NCBI GenBank assembly: GCA_045536815.1
Contig: JAZSOH010000016.1
Coordinates: 1 to 35,789 of the forward strand
From: UMGS1279 sp045536815
Lineage (GTDB): Bacteria > Bacillota > Clostridia > Oscillospirales > Acutalibacteraceae
Length of the DNA stretch: 35,789 nucleotides
Direction: 5' to 3'
Shown: positions 33,824 through 35,789 of the stretch, piece by piece
How positions within the stretch are numbered: the stretch's first letter is position 1
Layout of the letters: each line of letters begins with the position of its first letter
The notes under the pieces: model-generated
Seen by the model: only the letters and a program-made list of their open reading frames with translations
Told to the model about the DNA's origin: nothing
Database searches by the model: none
Position numbers and translations under genes: made by a program

Positions 33824-33871
33824 ATTATACTTTTTATGTGGGCAAAATTTTTCCCACGCAAAAAGTATAAT
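33824..33871. promoter_or_regulatory. 48-bp palindromic bidirectional promoter with central operator
   Basis: ATTATACTTTTT at the left and AAAAAGTATAAT at the right are mirror images, so a TATAAT points outward on each strand (33824-33829 minus, 33866-33871 plus). The centre is GTGGG-N10-CCCAC (33838-33857). Only three positions per 24-base arm break symmetry. Neither side has a good -35; the operator fills that place, which suggests control by a dimeric regulator, most likely the adjacent WYL protein. Confidence 0.65.
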
Positions 33872-33928
33872 TAAATTAACGCAAAAAATAAATTTCACTA
33901 ATCACTATAACAATTCTAACAGAAATGG

Positions 33929-33962
33929 TGGGAAAATTATTTCCCATATTATGCGATATAAT
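33929..33962 (+). promoter_or_regulatory. Second TGGG-N10-CCCA operator and WYL gene promoter
   Basis: TGGGAAAATTATTTCCCA (33929-33946) is a perfect dyad (TGGGAAA/TTTCCCA) with the same arms as the centre of the 48-bp palindrome. TATAAT follows at 33957-33962, the same 19-20 base distance from operator centre as in the palindrome. It would drive the WYL gene 50 bases later, with the operator at the -35 position. Confidence 0.6.
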
Positions 33963-34012
33963 GGTTGTGTAAATCAATAATTTGCGTTATTATATTTAAG
34001 AGGTGTTAAATT

Positions 34013-35530
34013 ATGATTCCAGGATTTAAAAAATTAACTGCTCTGTATGTTTATGAGATTCTTTCAGAAGCCGGAGAGCCAAAAACAAGAGAACAAATCA
34101 ATAATGCTCTATCTGAAAAATATAATATTGAAATAACACTCAAAACATTAAAAGCATTATTAACAGAGATGATGGATGCTGGTTTGATTGATGGCGGAGG
34201 TCTCATAAAAAGGAAAAGCAATTTACCTTATAAAGATGGCAGCCGTAAAATTATAAATACAAATATGTATACCAACTACTTTGTGGTTAATGAATTTGCC
34301 GATGATGAACTTTTGTGGCTTATACATAATACTATTTTCTCTAAACAGCTTACTGAGAATAAATCCAACAATTTAGTTGAACGTCTTTTAAAATTAGGCA
34401 CCAAAGAACTTAGAAGTAAAGTTGGCAGCGTTAAAGGCATGAAACGATTTTATCATACGCCAAACCCCGCAGTTTCATATAATATTGACACTTTAAGTGA
34501 CGCAATTCATGAAGATAAAACCGTTCAGTTCATTTATACTGAATACAAAAAAGATAAACAGTTGCATCCTATAACCAAAGAGCCGATTATAGTTAAACCT
34601 GCTCGCATGGTTCCGCTTAATGGGTTTTATTATCTAATAGCTTATGAAGCAGAGAGCGAGACTATCCAACACTACCGAATAGACAAGATTAAGAATATTG
34701 AATCGTCTAATATAAAAACCGATTTTAGTTCCAAAAATAGCCGTATTAATATTGATGAATATTTATCTTCCCATTCTTTTATGTTTGCGGGTAAACCTAT
34801 ACCGGTAAAAATAAAAGTTCCCGACCATAAAATTGGCCTTGTTATAGACAGATTCGGTGATAGAATCCATATTTATCAGGACGATAGCGACTATGTATCA
34901 ATAGGTTTTAATTCTAACGAATCAGACCTTTATGTATGGGCACTTGAAAATGGTGATTATGTAGAAGTAATTGAACCGCAACATATTAGAAACAGACTGA
35001 GAGAAACGGTTGAAGCTATGGCAGGTAAATATACAGAAACAAACATGGATTTTTATTACTCTGCCCTATATCACGCTAAAAGAAATAAATCCTTTACTTG
35101 TTCCGGTTTTCCGCTTAATACTCAAAATGAGTGGCTAGAAATCAGCGACTTAAGAAGATTAAATATATGGAAAAATAAAATAGATAACATTGATTTTATA
35201 AATAGATTTCCTAATCTTTCAGAGCTCAAAATAGAAGAAAAGGCAATAAAGGATATTTCTCCGCTAAAATGCTTTTCTAAATTACGTACATTTGCTTTAG
35301 AAAATACTCAGGTGGAAAATTTGTCTGTACTTGCGAATATGGAAATCAAGAATCTCAGACTATTTAACAATATTAATATTGAAGATTATTCACCAATATA
35401 TGAAATTAAAGGACTTGAAGATTTGTATGTCGACTCCCCAACGGCAAATAAAATCAATGTGGAACTATTTAAATATTCTAAACCGAAATTACGTATTTAT
35501 GATAAAGAAAGGTATAAATTGACTTATTAA
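34013..35530 (+). CDS. WYL-domain transcriptional regulator with LRR-like C-terminus
   Basis: A 505-aa protein. Residues 1-65 form a winged helix (LYVYEILSEAGEPKTREQI, then TLKALLTEMMDAGLI). Residues about 155-232 form a WYL domain (VQFIYTEYKK, PARMVPLNGFYYLIAY, QHYRIDKIKNIE), and 262-340 a WCX-like domain. Residues about 375-475 contain leucine-rich-repeat-like units (SELKIEEKAIKDISPL, LRTFALENTQVENLSVL, IKNLRLFNNINIEDYSP) of the internalin/SDS22 type. WYL proteins sense nucleic acids or nucleotides and often guard phage-defence operons; an LRR tail is unusual. ATG 34013 follows AGAGGTG. Two matching operators lie in its upstream region. Confidence 0.8.
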   Translation: MIPGFKKLTALYVYEILSEAGEPKTREQINNALSEKYNIEITLKTLKALLTEMMDAGLIDGGGLIKRKSNLPYKDGSRKIINTNMYTNYFVVNEFADDELLWLIHNTIFSKQLTENKSNNLVERLLKLGTKELRSKVGSVKGMKRFYHTPNPAVSYNIDTLSDAIHEDKTVQFIYTEYKKDKQLHPITKEPIIVKPARMVPLNGFYYLIAYEAESETIQHYRIDKIKNIESSNIKTDFSSKNSRINIDEYLSSHSFMFAGKPIPVKIKVPDHKIGLVIDRFGDRIHIYQDDSDYVSIGFNSNESDLYVWALENGDYVEVIEPQHIRNRLRETVEAMAGKYTETNMDFYYSALYHAKRNKSFTCSGFPLNTQNEWLEISDLRRLNIWKNKIDNIDFINRFPNLSELKIEEKAIKDISPLKCFSKLRTFALENTQVENLSVLANMEIKNLRLFNNINIEDYSPIYEIKGLEDLYVDSPTANKINVELFKYSKPKLRIYDKERYKLTY

Positions 35531-35533
35531 TTA

Positions 35534-35579
35534 ATAACCCCGATAGATAATGCAAAACTGCAAAATCTATCGGGGTTAT
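35534..35579 (+). terminator. Terminator after the WYL gene
   Basis: A perfect 15-bp stem ATAACCCCGATAGAT, inner stem TGCA/TGCA, followed by a weak T-tract (GAGTTTATTT). Closely related to the hairpin at 35652-35690. Confidence 0.7.
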
Positions 35580-35651
35580 GAGTTTATTTAACAATGAATA
35601 TACACATTATCAAATTTTCTCTTAATATTTTTAAAATTTTACAAAATAAAA

Positions 35652-35690
35652 AACCGATAGATAATGCTAAATCAGCAAAATCTATCGGTT
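35652..35690 (-). terminator. Terminator of a minus-strand gene at the right edge
   Basis: Stem AACCGATAGAT/ATCTATCGGTT (11 bp) with inner stem TGCT/AGCA, followed on the minus strand by TTTTATTTTG. Same core and loop layout as the WYL terminator, in which the inner stem's last pair is A-T and not T-A. Confidence 0.65.
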
Positions 35691-35700
35691 AATTTTTGTG

Positions 35701-35718
35701 TGGGAAATTTTATTCTCA
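35701..35718. promoter_or_regulatory. Weak third copy of the TGGG-N10-CCCA operator
   Basis: TGGGAAATTTTATTCTCA matches the operator arms with one mismatch. It lies between a terminator and the stop of a minus-strand gene, not at a clear promoter, so it may be chance. Confidence 0.2.
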
Positions 35719-35747
35719 CCTACTATGATAAACTATTTATAAAGAAA

Positions 35748-35789
35748 TTATTTCTTATTTTCAAGGGCTTTTATAACATTTATAACTAC
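35748..35789 (-). CDS. C-terminal end of a gene cut by the window edge
   Basis: The minus strand reads VVINVIKALENKK followed by TAA, with a good terminator about 58 bases beyond. Only 13 codons are visible, so no function can be given. Confidence 0.4.
   Translation of the reverse strand, partial: VVINVIKALENKK

Noticed and set aside
35701..35718. Third WYL operator as a firm call
   Set aside because: One mismatch, no matching -10 box at the usual distance, and it lies in the 3' region of a minus-strand gene. Kept only as a low-confidence feature.

Overview
The window looks like chromosome from a low-GC Firmicute of class Clostridia, probably near the Oscillospiraceae/Ruminococcaceae. I infer this from the AT-rich base composition, strong AGGAGG-type ribosome binding sites, frequent TTG starts, a pyruvate:ferredoxin oxidoreductase, a class B sortase, a clostridial-type second type IIA topoisomerase and LuxS. 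No database search was possible, so the taxonomy is inferred.

Positions 1-29,300 are core genome, nearly all on the minus strand. From left to right: a tRNA-like relic; secA followed by an AI-2E-family permease; a divergent purine-type phosphoribosyltransferase; the parE-parC pair; rpsB-tsf; a housekeeping run (murA, a YycJ-type metallo-beta-lactamase protein, rlmH, a small membrane protein, NAD(P)H-hydrate dehydratase, a lipoprotein and a YgjP-type metalloprotease); a cell-surface cluster (LytR-CpsA-Psr protein, class B sortase and an upstream secreted protein ending in SPETG); and a six-gene operon (glycosyltransferase, HD protein, luxS, a YwlG-type protein and two membrane proteins). The large plus-strand nifJ follows, with a candidate Rex operator upstream, and then a secreted SGNH lipoprotein.

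From about 29,400 to the right edge the character changes: small poorly known genes, broken genes, repeats and decayed leaders. At the junction is a 23-bp 3' end of a leucine tRNA. Inside it lie two groups of three TATC motifs spaced exactly 10 bp, and outside it two 86-bp imperfect repeats, each with a terminator hairpin. I read this as the left attachment end of an integrated element that runs off the right edge. No integrase is in view.

The most interesting part is the cassette at 30.7-35.5 kb. A WYL-domain regulator with an unusual leucine-rich-repeat-like C-terminus (34013-35530) is divergent from a minus-strand series: a 262-aa unknown protein, a decayed SLOG-like protein, a 171-aa unknown protein, a PPP-type metallophosphoesterase and a frameshifted gene. 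The intergenic region holds a 48-bp near-perfect palindrome with a TATAAT at each end and a TGGG-N10-CCCA operator in the centre, and a second perfect copy of that operator before the WYL gene. This resembles the self-regulated control region of a WYL-governed conflict or stress cassette, but the function of the effector genes is unknown.
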